Below the pieces are notes generated by a model that was not told the DNA's origin, ran no database searches, and saw only the letters and a list, made by a program, of their open reading frames with translations. A stretch of 32,758 nucleotides of DNA from NCBI GenBank assembly GCA_903857795.1, contig CAIOGM010000107.1:1-32758 (forward strand), read 5' to 3'. Of this stretch, positions 1-7,547 are shown piece after piece (the stretch's first letter is position 1; every line of letters begins with the position of its first letter). Source of the DNA: an uncultured Geobacter sp. (GTDB lineage: Bacteria > Desulfobacterota > Desulfuromonadia > Geobacterales > CAIOGM01). The translations under genes were made by a program, and so were the position numbers.

Positions 1-78
1 AAGCGGCAGCTCCGCAAGGGGAATCTCATCGCCGCCGTAGACCAGAAGAACGTCTCACGGCTCATTCCGTACAAGTAA
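1..78 (+). CDS. rpmI: 50S ribosomal protein L35, C-terminal end (partial)
   Basis: The window opens inside a reading frame whose last 25 residues end in LIPYK before TAA at 76-78. Basic residues followed by a terminal PY-K pattern are typical of the L35 C-terminus, and rplT follows 70 bp downstream, the usual infC-rpmI-rplT order. The start lies outside the window. L35 is a small basic protein of the large ribosomal subunit. Confidence 0.85.
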   Translation, partial: KRQLRKGNLIAAVDQKNVSRLIPYK

Positions 79-148
79 CATCTTCCGTGAACCGTGAGGA
101 AACCGTCTCCCCTTACGGATCCGGCAAATACAACACAAGGAGCATCAG

Positions 149-505
149 ATGCCACGCGTAAAACGAGGATTTAAAGCGAGACAACGCCGGAACAAGGTTC
201 TTAAGCTGGCCAAGGGGTACCGCGGAGCCCGAAGCAAACTCTTCAGGAGTGCTACCGAGGCGGTCGACCGGGCCCTTAACTATGCGTTCCGCGACAGACG
301 GGTCAAGAAGCGCGATTTCCGCGCACTCTGGATCGCCCGGATCAATGCCGCCTCCCGGATCAACGGACTCTCTTACAGCAAGCTGATTCATGGTCTGAAA
401 GTGGCCCAGATCGAGATCGACCGGAAGATCCTGGCCGACCTGGCGGTCTCCGACCCCAAGGGGTTCACCATGATCTCCGACCGCGCCAAGGCCGCCTGCT
501 GCTGA
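149..505 (+). CDS. rplT: 50S ribosomal protein L20
   Basis: This 118-residue, strongly basic protein begins [20 protein letters not shown], the L20 signature, and has the family's usual length. L20 binds 23S rRNA early in large-subunit assembly and in several bacteria represses its own operon. The ATG is preceded by AAGGAG at a good distance. It follows rpmI and precedes pheS, as in many Proteobacteria. A hairpin with a T-run separates it from pheS. No L20-binding pseudoknot could be assessed because most of the upstream operon is outside the window. Confidence 0.97.
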   Translation: MPRVKRGFKARQRRNKVLKLAKGYRGARSKLFRSATEAVDRALNYAFRDRRVKKRDFRALWIARINAASRINGLSYSKLIHGLKVAQIEIDRKILADLAVSDPKGFTMISDRAKAACC

Positions 506-526
506 GCCGCTGAGCTCGACGAACAT

Positions 527-566
527 AAGGAAATGAGACGCCATCGGGTCTCATTTCCTTTTTTTT
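527..566 (+). terminator. Rho-independent terminator or attenuator between rplT and pheS
   Basis: A perfect 13-bp stem (527-539 with 548-560) closes an 8-nt loop and runs into eight T residues (559-566). It sits 22 bp after the rplT stop and 31 bp before the pheS ATG. No separate pheS promoter was recognised in the short gap, so it may only partly terminate. No Phe-rich leader peptide was seen. Confidence 0.85.
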
Positions 567-597
567 GCACAAGTCTCTGCTGTAAAGGAACTATTGC

Positions 598-1614
598 ATG
601 AAAGAACAACTGGACGCCCTTGCCGCCACCCTGTTCGCCGCCGTCGAGGCCGCCTCTTCCGAGAAGGATCTTCAGGAGCTGAAGGTCCGCTACCTGGGGA
701 AAAAGGGGGAGTTGACAGCGCTCATGAAGTGCCTCGGCGCCCTCTCCGCCGAAGAGCGCCCCCTGGTGGGGCAGCTGATCAATACGGTAAAAGGGCGGTT
801 TGAGGAGGAGTTTACCTCCCGCCTGGCCGCCGTGAAGGGGGCGGAGACCCGGCGTCGGCTTGCCTCGGAGCGGATCGATGTCACCCTCCCGGGACGGCGT
901 ACCGCCGTGGGGTCACGGCACCCGGTGACCCTGGTGGTGGAAGAGCTCTCCGAGATCTTTGCCGGCCTCGGGTTTCAGGTGGCCGAGGGGCCGGAGATCG
1001 AGCTGGACTTCTACAACTTCGAGGCGCTCAATTTCCCCGCGGACCACCCGGCCCGGGATATGCAGGATACCTTCTTCCTGGAAGGGAACCGCCTGCTCCG
1101 GACCCACACCTCGCCGGTCCAGGTCCGGACCATGCTGAAACATGCCCCTCCGGTGAGAATCATCGCCCCGGGGACGGTCTATCGCTGCGACTCCGACGCT
1201 ACCCACTCCCCCATGTTCCACCAGATTGAGGGGCTCATGGTTGACAAGGGGATCACCTTCGGCGATTTGAAGGGGATTCTCACCATCTTCATCAACCAAT
1301 ACTTCGGCAAGGGGGTCGGGATGCGGCTTCGTCCCAGCTTCTTCCCCTTCACGGAGCCTTCCGCCGAGATCGACATCGCCTGCGTCATCTGCAAGGGGAA
1401 GGGGTGCCGTGTCTGCAAGAACTCCGGCTGGCTGGAGATCCTGGGCGCCGGGATGGTGGACCCGGAAGTCTACCGCCATGTGGGGTATGACCCCGACGCC
1501 GTGACCGGCTTCGCCTTCGGTATGGGGATCGAGCGGATGGCCATGCTCAAGTACGGTATCAACGACATGCGCTACCTCTTCGAGAACGATATCCGGTTCC
1601 TGTCGCAATTCTGA
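598..1614 (+). CDS. pheS: Phenylalanine--tRNA ligase, alpha subunit
   Basis: Catalytic alpha subunit (338 aa, normal length) of the cytosolic alpha2-beta2 enzyme that charges tRNA-Phe. The N-terminus is the coiled-coil tRNA-contacting arm. The class II core follows, with motif 3 [11 protein letters not shown] at about residues 305-315. Cysteines C262-C273 ([12 protein letters not shown]) precede the [11 protein letters not shown] stretch usual in bacterial PheS. The ATG has AAAGGA upstream. It ends 15 bp before pheT and is clearly cotranscribed with it. Confidence 0.97.
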   Translation: MKEQLDALAATLFAAVEAASSEKDLQELKVRYLGKKGELTALMKCLGALSAEERPLVGQLINTVKGRFEEEFTSRLAAVKGAETRRRLASERIDVTLPGRRTAVGSRHPVTLVVEELSEIFAGLGFQVAEGPEIELDFYNFEALNFPADHPARDMQDTFFLEGNRLLRTHTSPVQVRTMLKHAPPVRIIAPGTVYRCDSDATHSPMFHQIEGLMVDKGITFGDLKGILTIFINQYFGKGVGMRLRPSFFPFTEPSAEIDIACVICKGKGCRVCKNSGWLEILGAGMVDPEVYRHVGYDPDAVTGFAFGMGIERMAMLKYGINDMRYLFENDIRFLSQF

Positions 1615-1629
1615 TTAACAGGGTTATCT

Positions 1630-4035
1630 ATGATCATCAGCTATAACTGGCTCAAGGATTTTGTCGAGTGTGATCTGGCGCCCCAGGATCTGGCGGAAGA
1701 GCTCACCATGCTCGGCCTGGAAGTCGAGGGGATGACCGGTGTCGGCGACGGATTTGACAGCGTCGTCGTGGCGCTGGTTGAGGAGAAACTCCAGCACCCC
1801 AATGCCGACAAGCTTTCGCTCTGCAAGGTCAACGACGGTTCCTCGGTGCACAACGTGGTCTGCGGCGCCCAGAACTTCAAGACAGGCGATCGGGTGGCTC
1901 TGGCGCGTCTCGGGACGGTGCTGCCGGGCGACTTCAAGATCAAGAAGTCCAAGATCCGGGGAGAAGAGTCGTGCGGCATGCTCTGCTCCCAGAAGGAGCT
2001 GGGGTTGGCCGAACTCTCGGACGGGATCATGGTCCTGACCACCGACCACCCCTTGGGGACCCCCCTCTTCGACGCCCTGGGGCTCAAGGACACCATCTTC
2101 GAGATCGGACTCACCCCCAACCGGGCTGACTGCCTCAGCGTCGTCGGCGTGGCCCGTGAGGTCGCGGCCAAGCTGGGGAAGAGTATCCACTTCCCCGGTC
2201 ACGACCCCCTGGAGAGCGGCCCCGCCATCGCCACCGTGGCGTCTGTCATCGTGGAGGATTCCGAGCTCTGTCCCCGCTACGCGGCCCGCTATATCAGCGG
2301 CTGCACCGTCGCGCCATCGCCGGCCTGGCTCGTCAAACGGCTGGAAGCGGTTGGGATGCGCTCCATCAATAATGTGGTCGATGTGACCAACTACGTCCTC
2401 ATGGAGTACGGGCACCCGCTGCACGCCTTCGATTTCGACCGGCTGGCCGGCGGGAAAATCATCGTTCGCCGGGCCGGAGAAGGGGAGCTCTTCACGACCC
2501 TGGACGGACAGGAGCGGCGACTCGTCTCCACAGACCTCACCATCCGTGACGGTGAACGGGCCGTGGCTTTGGCCGGGATCATGGGGGGAGAAAACTCCGA
2601 GATCGCGCCGGAGAGCACGAACATCCTTCTGGAGAGCGCCTGGTTCACTCCGTCGGCCATTCGCCGGAGCGGTAAACGGCTGGGGCTGCATACCGAATCC
2701 TCCCACCGCTTCGAGCGGGGGGCAGACATCGGGATCGTCACCCGGGCCCTGAACCGGGCCGCGGCCCTCATCTCCGAGCTCTCCGGTGGCGTCGTGGCCA
2801 AGGGGATCATCGACGTCTACCCCCACAAGGTCCATCCCCGGCAGGTACCCTTCCGGCTGGAGCGGGTCAATGCCGTTCTGGGGACCGACCTCTCCTCATC
2901 CCAGGTTCTCGATATCTTCGGACGGCTCCAGTTCCAGACTGTTGAACGGGAGCCGGGATTGATGACCGTGACGGTGCCGACCTTCCGGGTTGATATCGAG
3001 CGGGAGATCGACCTTATCGAAGAGGTGGCGCGGCTTCACGGCTTCAACGCCATACCGGCCACCATGCCGGTGGCGCGGGTTTTTTCCGACCGGCCGCCGC
3101 TGAGTCAGAAGGGGGCGAAGCTCCTCCGGGATCTCCTGACGACCCACGGCTTCAGCGAGGTGGTCAATTTCAGTTTCTTCGGTGCCGACCTGTTCGACAA
3201 GCTCCTCCTCCCGGTCGATGATCCCCGGAGGGAGACCATTCGGCTCCTCAACCCGCTCTCCGACGATCTGGCGGTCATGCGGAGCACGCTGCTCCCCGGC
3301 CTCCTCCAGACCACCGAGCGAAATCTGAGCCGTCGCTCACTGAATCTGCGGCTCTTCGAACTGCGGCGGGTCTATCATCCGGTTCCCGGTCAAGAGCTGG
3401 CCCATGAACCGCTCCACCTGGGGGCTATCCTCACGGGGCGGCGCAACCCCGAAGGGTGGAATCATGAAGAGGCGCCGGTGGATTTCTTCGACGCCAAGGG
3501 GTTGCTGGAGAACATCATTCATGAATTCCGGATCCGGGGACTCATCTACTCCACGGAAAAGCTGGAGCCGTTTTATCACCCCGGCAAGGGGTGCACCCTG
3601 GTAGTCGGAGGGGAAGAGCTCGGCTCCTGCGGTGAACTTCACCCGGAGCTGCTGGAGCGTTTTGCCATCGAGCAGCCGGTCTACTATCTGGAACTCGATT
3701 TCGAGAAGTTGATCAGGCTCGGCGGCGCCCCCCTGACTATCGTCCCTCCGTCCCGCTACCCCGACACCTTCCGGGATCTGGCCCTGCTTATAGACGAAGC
3801 TATGCCGGCGTCTCTGGTGCTGGAAGCCATCCGGACGCAAAAGATCAAGGAGATGGAGGGGGTGGAGCTGTTCGACCTCTATACGGGGGCCGGGATTCCC
3901 GAGGGGAAGAAGAGTATCGCCGTCCGTGTCCGCTACCGCTCCCCCGAACGGACCCTCACCGATGAGGAGGTTACCCCCCTCCACGCCCGGATCATCGAGC
4001 ATCTTGTTAAAAAATTAGCGATAACAGTCAGATAA
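1630..4035 (+). CDS. pheT: Phenylalanine--tRNA ligase, beta subunit
   Basis: At 801 residues this matches the normal length of the large PheRS subunit. The order is: N-terminal EMAP/OB tRNA-binding domain (about residues 40-150), the B3/B4 editing region that hydrolyses mischarged Tyr-tRNA-Phe, the B5 domain (about 400-475), a degenerate synthetase-like core, and a C-terminal ferredoxin-fold anticodon-binding domain (about 707-800) with the usual RYPDTFRDLALL stretch. It follows pheS by 15 bp. ihfA lies 103 bp downstream behind its own promoter-like sequence. Confidence 0.97.
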   Translation: MIISYNWLKDFVECDLAPQDLAEELTMLGLEVEGMTGVGDGFDSVVVALVEEKLQHPNADKLSLCKVNDGSSVHNVVCGAQNFKTGDRVALARLGTVLPGDFKIKKSKIRGEESCGMLCSQKELGLAELSDGIMVLTTDHPLGTPLFDALGLKDTIFEIGLTPNRADCLSVVGVAREVAAKLGKSIHFPGHDPLESGPAIATVASVIVEDSELCPRYAARYISGCTVAPSPAWLVKRLEAVGMRSINNVVDVTNYVLMEYGHPLHAFDFDRLAGGKIIVRRAGEGELFTTLDGQERRLVSTDLTIRDGERAVALAGIMGGENSEIAPESTNILLESAWFTPSAIRRSGKRLGLHTESSHRFERGADIGIVTRALNRAAALISELSGGVVAKGIIDVYPHKVHPRQVPFRLERVNAVLGTDLSSSQVLDIFGRLQFQTVEREPGLMTVTVPTFRVDIEREIDLIEEVARLHGFNAIPATMPVARVFSDRPPLSQKGAKLLRDLLTTHGFSEVVNFSFFGADLFDKLLLPVDDPRRETIRLLNPLSDDLAVMRSTLLPGLLQTTERNLSRRSLNLRLFELRRVYHPVPGQELAHEPLHLGAILTGRRNPEGWNHEEAPVDFFDAKGLLENIIHEFRIRGLIYSTEKLEPFYHPGKGCTLVVGGEELGSCGELHPELLERFAIEQPVYYLELDFEKLIRLGGAPLTIVPPSRYPDTFRDLALLIDEAMPASLVLEAIRTQKIKEMEGVELFDLYTGAGIPEGKKSIAVRVRYRSPERTLTDEEVTPLHARIIEHLVKKLAITVR

Positions 4036-4050
4036 AGAGAATAAAAAGGG

Positions 4051-4079
4051 TTGCCATTCCCTTGCCCCTATGTTATAAA
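4051..4079 (+). promoter_or_regulatory. Sigma-70-type promoter for ihfA
   Basis: TTGCCA (4051-4056) and TATAAA (4074-4079) are separated by 17 bp in the pheT-ihfA gap. The predicted start near 4086 leaves a leader of about 53 nt. In that leader a 7-bp inverted repeat (4100-4106 with 4120-4126) sits directly before the AGGGGA ribosome-binding site and could affect translation. Motif and spacing only. Confidence 0.6.
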
Positions 4080-4138
4080 GCCGAACTGCTTACGACAGCA
4101 GCGGTTGGAGAGCAGCTGTAACCGCTCAGGGGAAGACC

Positions 4139-4447
4139 ATGACCAAGGCTGATATCGTCGAAAAAATTTACGAGAAAGTCGGGTTCTCTAAGAAAGAATC
4201 TGCTGAACTCGTGGAGATGGTGTTCGATATCATGAAAGGTACCCTGGAGCGCGGCGAGAAGATCAAAGTGGCCGGCTTCGGTAATTTTGAGGTCAAGGCC
4301 AAGGCTGACCGGCGGGGTCGTAATCCGCAGACCGGCGAAGAGATTACCATCGCCGCCCGGCGTATTCTTACCTTCAAGCCGAGTCAGGTGCTCAAGAACG
4401 TCATCAATTCCAATGAACCACAGGAGTTGTTAGCCTGTAACGTATAG
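4139..4447 (+). CDS. ihfA: Integration host factor, alpha subunit
   Basis: A DNA-bending HU/IHF-family protein of 102 residues, beginning MTKADIVEKIYEKVGFSKKE. The beta-arm signature GRNPQTGEEI lies near residues 60-70 and a short tail ends the protein. The alpha assignment rests on this N-terminus and on its position directly after pheT, the standard ihfA location. IHF heterodimers bend DNA and assist sigma-54 promoters and site-specific recombination. A probable beta partner is at 23742-24020. The ATG has AGGGGA upstream. Confidence 0.93.
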   Translation: MTKADIVEKIYEKVGFSKKESAELVEMVFDIMKGTLERGEKIKVAGFGNFEVKAKADRRGRNPQTGEEITIAARRILTFKPSQVLKNVINSNEPQELLACNV

Positions 4448-4547
4448 TTAGTAGCACCCTCTGCGGCGTCCCCCGGTCGCTGAGGTGGCAGCAGCTGAAT
4501 GTGAAGCTTGTCGATCTCATTCAGGCATCAAAACCGTCAGCGCATGA

Positions 4548-4624
4548 CGGGGCGTAGCGCAGCCTGGTAGCGCACCAGACTGGGGGTCTGGTGGTCGCAA
4601 GTTCGAATCTTGTCGCCCCGACCA
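4548..4624 (+). tRNA. tRNA-Pro (anticodon GGG)
   Basis: A complete 77-nt cloverleaf. The acceptor pairs CGGGGCG (4548-4554) with CGCCCCG (4614-4620), followed by A and an encoded CCA. The anticodon stem CCAGA/TCTGG closes the loop CTGGGGG, giving GGG, which reads proline codons. The T-loop TTCGAAT is present. A terminator follows 10 bp later. Confidence 0.97.
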
Positions 4625-4634
4625 AAACAAAAGA

Positions 4635-4680
4635 GAAAACAGCCACTTCCGTTCTGGGATGTGGCTGTTTTCTTGTCTTT
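4635..4680 (+). terminator. Terminator after tRNA-Pro
   Basis: A 12-bp stem (4635-4646 with 4661-4672) closes a 14-nt loop and runs into a T-rich tail. The left arm is A-rich, so it may work in both directions. Confidence 0.8.
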
Positions 4681-4726
4681 TGCCGGATAATTTCACGACA
4701 GAATTCAATCAAAAACGGAGCAGAGA

Positions 4727-4915
4727 GTGAAGATGATGGATGTCAGCAGCGAGCAGGCTTATTTCATGGGATGTGTCGCCTGTCGGTTCGGCAGCGGGAT
4801 CGATGGCAATCCCTTTGAAGAGTACACAGTTGCCTGGAAGAAGTTTCGCGAGGGGTGGTTTCATGCCGAGGAGTATCCGTTCTCATTTCAGGGGGTAAAG
4901 CCGGCCTGCGCCTGA
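4727..4915 (+). CDS. Small Rmf/CrpP-like protein
   Basis: A 62-residue acidic/aromatic protein. The pattern E-A-Y-x2-G-x2-A ... G-x4-NPF ... W-x3-REGW (about residues 9-44) follows the spacing of ribosome modulation factor, where a G-x2-AG helix, a CPY motif and a GWR end appear in the same order. E. coli Rmf helps inactivate ribosomes as 100S dimers in stationary phase. The GTG start at 4727 has GGAG six bases upstream; ATG at 4733 in the same frame is an alternative. It is monocistronic between two terminators. It lacks the strong positive charge of Rmf, so a changed role is possible. The family link is by pattern only. Confidence 0.6.
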   Translation: MKMMDVSSEQAYFMGCVACRFGSGIDGNPFEEYTVAWKKFREGWFHAEEYPFSFQGVKPACA

Positions 4916-4981
4916 GGGATTTCCTGCCGGGACTCCTGGCCGCCCGGTCTGCCTGACGAGTTGCCGGACAGTACAACAAGA

Positions 4982-5031
4982 CCATAGAAACAGAAAAGCC
5001 CGCCATACTGCGGGCTTTTCTGTTTCTATGG
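4982..5031. terminator. Bidirectional terminator, 22-bp perfect palindrome
   Basis: A perfect 22-bp inverted repeat (4982-5003 with 5010-5031) closes a 6-nt loop. Its arms carry an A-tract on one side and a T-tract on the other around a GC core, so it can end transcripts from both the small gene on the plus strand and nrdJ, which stops 12 bp away on the minus strand. Confidence 0.88.
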
Positions 5032-5042
5032 CAGTCAAACGG

Positions 5043-7280
5043 TTACGCGCACTCGCTGTAGCCGCAGACCCTGCAGACCGCGCATCCACCCTCGTGCTCG
5101 ACGATGCCGCCGCACTCGGGACAGGCCCCCCGTTCCGCTACCTTCAGCGCCACATCCAGGTCGAGACCGCAGGAGGCCATGTGGGACTGGATCGCCTTGG
5201 CCACGGCGTCGGCGCAGGAGGTCACCTTGTTGTCGCCGAAACCGGATGGGCAGTGACAGGAGATCCCCAGGAGCTGCTTGACCACCTGGCGGGCCTGGAC
5301 ACCGCTGCGCCAGGCCAGGGAGACCATTCGGCCGATCGCCTCACTCTGGGAGGAGGCGCATCCTCCCGCCTTCCCCATGGTGGTGAAGAGCTCGAAGAGC
5401 CCTGCCTTGTCTTGGTTGATGGTCACGTAGAGCGGACCGCAGCCGGTCTGCATCTGGTAGGTCCAGCCGGTGAGGGCCTTGGGACGTTCCCGCTTGCTGG
5501 ATTTCTTGTCATCTCCATGGGGGATTGACTGCTCCTTCTCCGCCGGCTTCTCCTCTTTCTTGCCGGTGGAGAGGACCTGCTCGTCCCGGGAGCCGTCCCG
5601 GTAGATGGTGACCCCCTTGCAGTTCATCTGGTAGGCGAGCCGGTAGACCTTCTCCACCTCCTCCATGGTGGCGGAGTGGGGGAAATTAACGGTCTTGGAG
5701 ACGGCGTTATCGGTATGTTTCTGGAAGGCCGCCTGCATCTTGATATGGTCTTCGGGGGTGATGTCGTGGGCCGTGACGAACACCGCCCGGACATCGGAGG
5801 GGATCTCTTTGATATCCTGCACCGTGCCATGCTCGGCGATCCGCTGCATCAACTCTGCCGAATAAAACCCCCGCTCTTTGGCGATTCTCTCGAAGATCGG
5901 GTTCACCTCCACCAGAATGTTCTTGTCCATCACCTGTCTGACGTAGGAGACGGCGAAGAGCGGTTCTACGCCGGAGGAGGCGTTGGCCAGGATGGAGATG
6001 GTTCCCGTGGGGGCGATGGTGGTGACCGTGGCGTTGCGCATGGGCCCCCTGCCCGGAGCGTCGAAGATGGAACCGGTGAAGTTGGGGAAGAGCCCCCGTT
6101 CGGCTGCCAGATCGCGGGAAGCGGCGTGCCCCTCGTCGTTGATGAACTTCATCACCTTCTCGCCCAGCCTGATGGCTGCCGCCGAGTTGTAGGGAATCCC
6201 CAGGAGGATCAGGAGGTCTGCCCACCCCATGACCCCGAGACCGATCTTCCTGTTGGAGCGGGTCATGGTGTCGATCTGCTCCAGGGGATACTTGTTCACT
6301 TCGATAACGTTGTCCAGGAAACGGACCGCCAGCCGGACCGTCTCCTTCAGTTTCGGCCAATCCAGATCGCCGTCGAGTACCATTTTACCCAGGTTGATAG
6401 AGCCCAGGTTGCACGACTCATAGGGGAGGAGCGGCTGCTCGCCGCAGGGGTTAGTGGATTCGATCTCCCCCACCAGCGGCGTGGGGTTGTCCTTGTTGAG
6501 TCGGTCCAGGAAGATGATCCCCGGTTCGCCATTTTCCCATGCCTGCTTGACGATCCGGCTGAAGACCTTGCGGGCGTTGAGGGTGCCACAGGTTGCCTTG
6601 CTCCGCGGGTTAAAGAGGTTGTAGTCGGTATCCTTGTCCACCGCCTGCATGAACTCTTCGGTGATCCCCACGGAGATGTTGAAGTTGTTGAAGAGCTTCT
6701 GATCAGCCTTGCACATGATGAAATCCATGATGTCCGGATGATCGACCCGCAGGATCCCCATGTTTGCGCCGCGGCGGGTTCCCCCCTGCTTGATGGTCTC
6801 GGTGGCGATATCGAAGACCCTCATGAAGGAGATGGGGCCGCTGGAGACGCCGGAGGTGGACTGAACCACATCCTTGGCCGGCCTGAGCCGGGAGAAGGAG
6901 AAGCCGGTGCCGCCGCCGGACTTGTGGATGAGGGCGGTAAATTTTACCGCATCGAAGATCTCCTCCATGGAGTCTCCCACGGGGAGTACGAAGCAGGCTG
7001 AGAGCTGTCCCAGTTCCCTTCCGGCGTTCATGAGGGTGGGGGAGTTGGGAAGGAACTCCAGTCCGGTCATCATGGCGTAGAACCGGTCGGCCAGTCCCGT
7101 ACTGTCAGCCTGAGGGTCGAAGAGCCGGTCCGCGCCGGCGATGGTGTCAGCTACCCGCCGGAACATCTCTGCCGGCCCTTCCAGGACCTTTCCGCTATCG
7201 TCACGCCGGAGGTACCTCTTTTCCAGTACGGTTATGGCGTTTTGGGTCAGTGCTACGACGGTGTCTGCTGGCTGTTTCAT
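5043..7280 (-). CDS. nrdJ: Adenosylcobalamin-dependent ribonucleotide reductase (class II)
   Basis: Makes deoxyribonucleotides from ribonucleotides using a coenzyme B12-derived radical, with or without oxygen. The protein is 745 residues from the chosen ATG, which has GGGAG eight to nine bases upstream; the same frame is open a further 26 codons but without such a site. The reductase loop NPCGE (277-281) carries the radical-bearing Cys279 and Glu281, and Cys96 in LSACFVLP is a candidate redox partner. The last 25 residues form a Cys-rich, zinc-ribbon-like tail (CPECGG...CRVCGYSEC), typical of NrdJ and probably used for re-reduction. The promoter carries NrdR-like sites. No cobalamin riboswitch was recognised upstream. 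Confidence 0.96.
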   Translation of the reverse strand: MKQPADTVVALTQNAITVLEKRYLRRDDSGKVLEGPAEMFRRVADTIAGADRLFDPQADSTGLADRFYAMMTGLEFLPNSPTLMNAGRELGQLSACFVLPVGDSMEEIFDAVKFTALIHKSGGGTGFSFSRLRPAKDVVQSTSGVSSGPISFMRVFDIATETIKQGGTRRGANMGILRVDHPDIMDFIMCKADQKLFNNFNISVGITEEFMQAVDKDTDYNLFNPRSKATCGTLNARKVFSRIVKQAWENGEPGIIFLDRLNKDNPTPLVGEIESTNPCGEQPLLPYESCNLGSINLGKMVLDGDLDWPKLKETVRLAVRFLDNVIEVNKYPLEQIDTMTRSNRKIGLGVMGWADLLILLGIPYNSAAAIRLGEKVMKFINDEGHAASRDLAAERGLFPNFTGSIFDAPGRGPMRNATVTTIAPTGTISILANASSGVEPLFAVSYVRQVMDKNILVEVNPIFERIAKERGFYSAELMQRIAEHGTVQDIKEIPSDVRAVFVTAHDITPEDHIKMQAAFQKHTDNAVSKTVNFPHSATMEEVEKVYRLAYQMNCKGVTIYRDGSRDEQVLSTGKKEEKPAEKEQSIPHGDDKKSSKRERPKALTGWTYQMQTGCGPLYVTINQDKAGLFELFTTMGKAGGCASSQSEAIGRMVSLAWRSGVQARQVVKQLLGISCHCPSGFGDNKVTSCADAVAKAIQSHMASCGLDLDVALKVAERGACPECGGIVEHEGGCAVCRVCGYSECA

Positions 7281-7323
7281 GATGGCGTCTCTCCCGGGCA
7301 TATTCAGATCTGTGTTCTCTATC

Positions 7324-7339
7324 TCACTAGATATGGTGT
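7324..7339 (-). promoter_or_regulatory. NrdR box 1 upstream of nrdJ
   Basis: TCACTAGATATGGTGT matches the published palindromic NrdR consensus (acaCwAtATaTwGwgt) at about 13 of 16 positions. It lies just downstream of the predicted nrdJ -10. NrdR is the nucleotide-sensing repressor of ribonucleotide reductase genes; its own gene is not in this window. Confidence 0.65.
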
Positions 7340-7348
7340 AATGACGAG

Positions 7349-7378
7349 AATAAACCACAACATGTATGGGTGTGTCAA
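7349..7378 (-). promoter_or_regulatory. nrdJ promoter
   Basis: Read on the minus strand, TTGACA (7373-7378) and TTTATT (7349-7354) are 18 bp apart. NrdR box 2 fills the spacer and box 1 lies at the start of the transcript, so a bound repressor would block RNA polymerase. Confidence 0.55.
7355..7370 (-). promoter_or_regulatory. NrdR box 2 upstream of nrdJ
   Basis: CCACAACATGTATGGG is a weaker match (about 10-11 of 16), but it starts exactly 31 bp from box 1, close to three helical turns. NrdR boxes normally occur as in-phase pairs, which supports the call. It fills most of the spacer between the predicted -35 and -10. Confidence 0.5.
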
Positions 7379-7421
7379 GGAGTATAAAATTAAAATTTCC
7401 GGTCAGGCTATCCCCCTGAAA

Positions 7422-7439
7422 TGGCGAAAATTTCCGCCA
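7422..7439. promoter_or_regulatory. 18-bp near-perfect palindrome in the nrdJ/spoIID divergent gap
   Basis: TGGCGAAAATTTCCGCCA is palindromic except for one mismatched pair. It lies between the two divergent promoters, upstream of both, and looks like a dimeric regulator site. The binding protein is unknown. Confidence 0.35.
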
Positions 7440-7482
7440 CGGTACTGATGCCGGGTCGTGCCATGGTTGTATACGGATTAAC

Positions 7483-7511
7483 TTGACATTATCAGAGCCC
7501 CTCTCTATGAT
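7483..7511 (+). promoter_or_regulatory. Sigma-70 promoter of the SpoIID-like/queA operon
   Basis: TTGACA (7483-7488) and TATGAT (7506-7511) with a 17-bp spacer, near-consensus. The ATG follows 37 bp after the -10. Confidence 0.75.
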
Positions 7512-7547
7512 TCCCGCTGGCCGGACAACGGGTCATGGTGACAGGTA

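Noticed and set aside
1624-2835. A 403-codon open frame antisense to pheT
   Set aside because: Shadow frame; pheT has all expected domains on the plus strand.
4448-4547. A gene between ihfA and tRNA-Pro
   Set aside because: The 100-bp gap has no open frame with a start signal.
4548-4624. Use of tRNA-Pro or tRNA-Cys as integration sites
   Set aside because: No integrase gene and no duplicated tRNA 3' end was found downstream of either tRNA.
5676-7001. A 441-codon open frame antisense to nrdJ
   Set aside because: Shadow of nrdJ with no ribosome-binding site and low-complexity composition.
7281-7547. Cobalamin riboswitch upstream of the B12-dependent reductase
   Set aside because: No B12-box-like sequence or long structured leader was seen; the predicted leader is only about 60 bases. 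Such a switch would also be unexpected, since riboswitches usually control the B12-independent isozyme.
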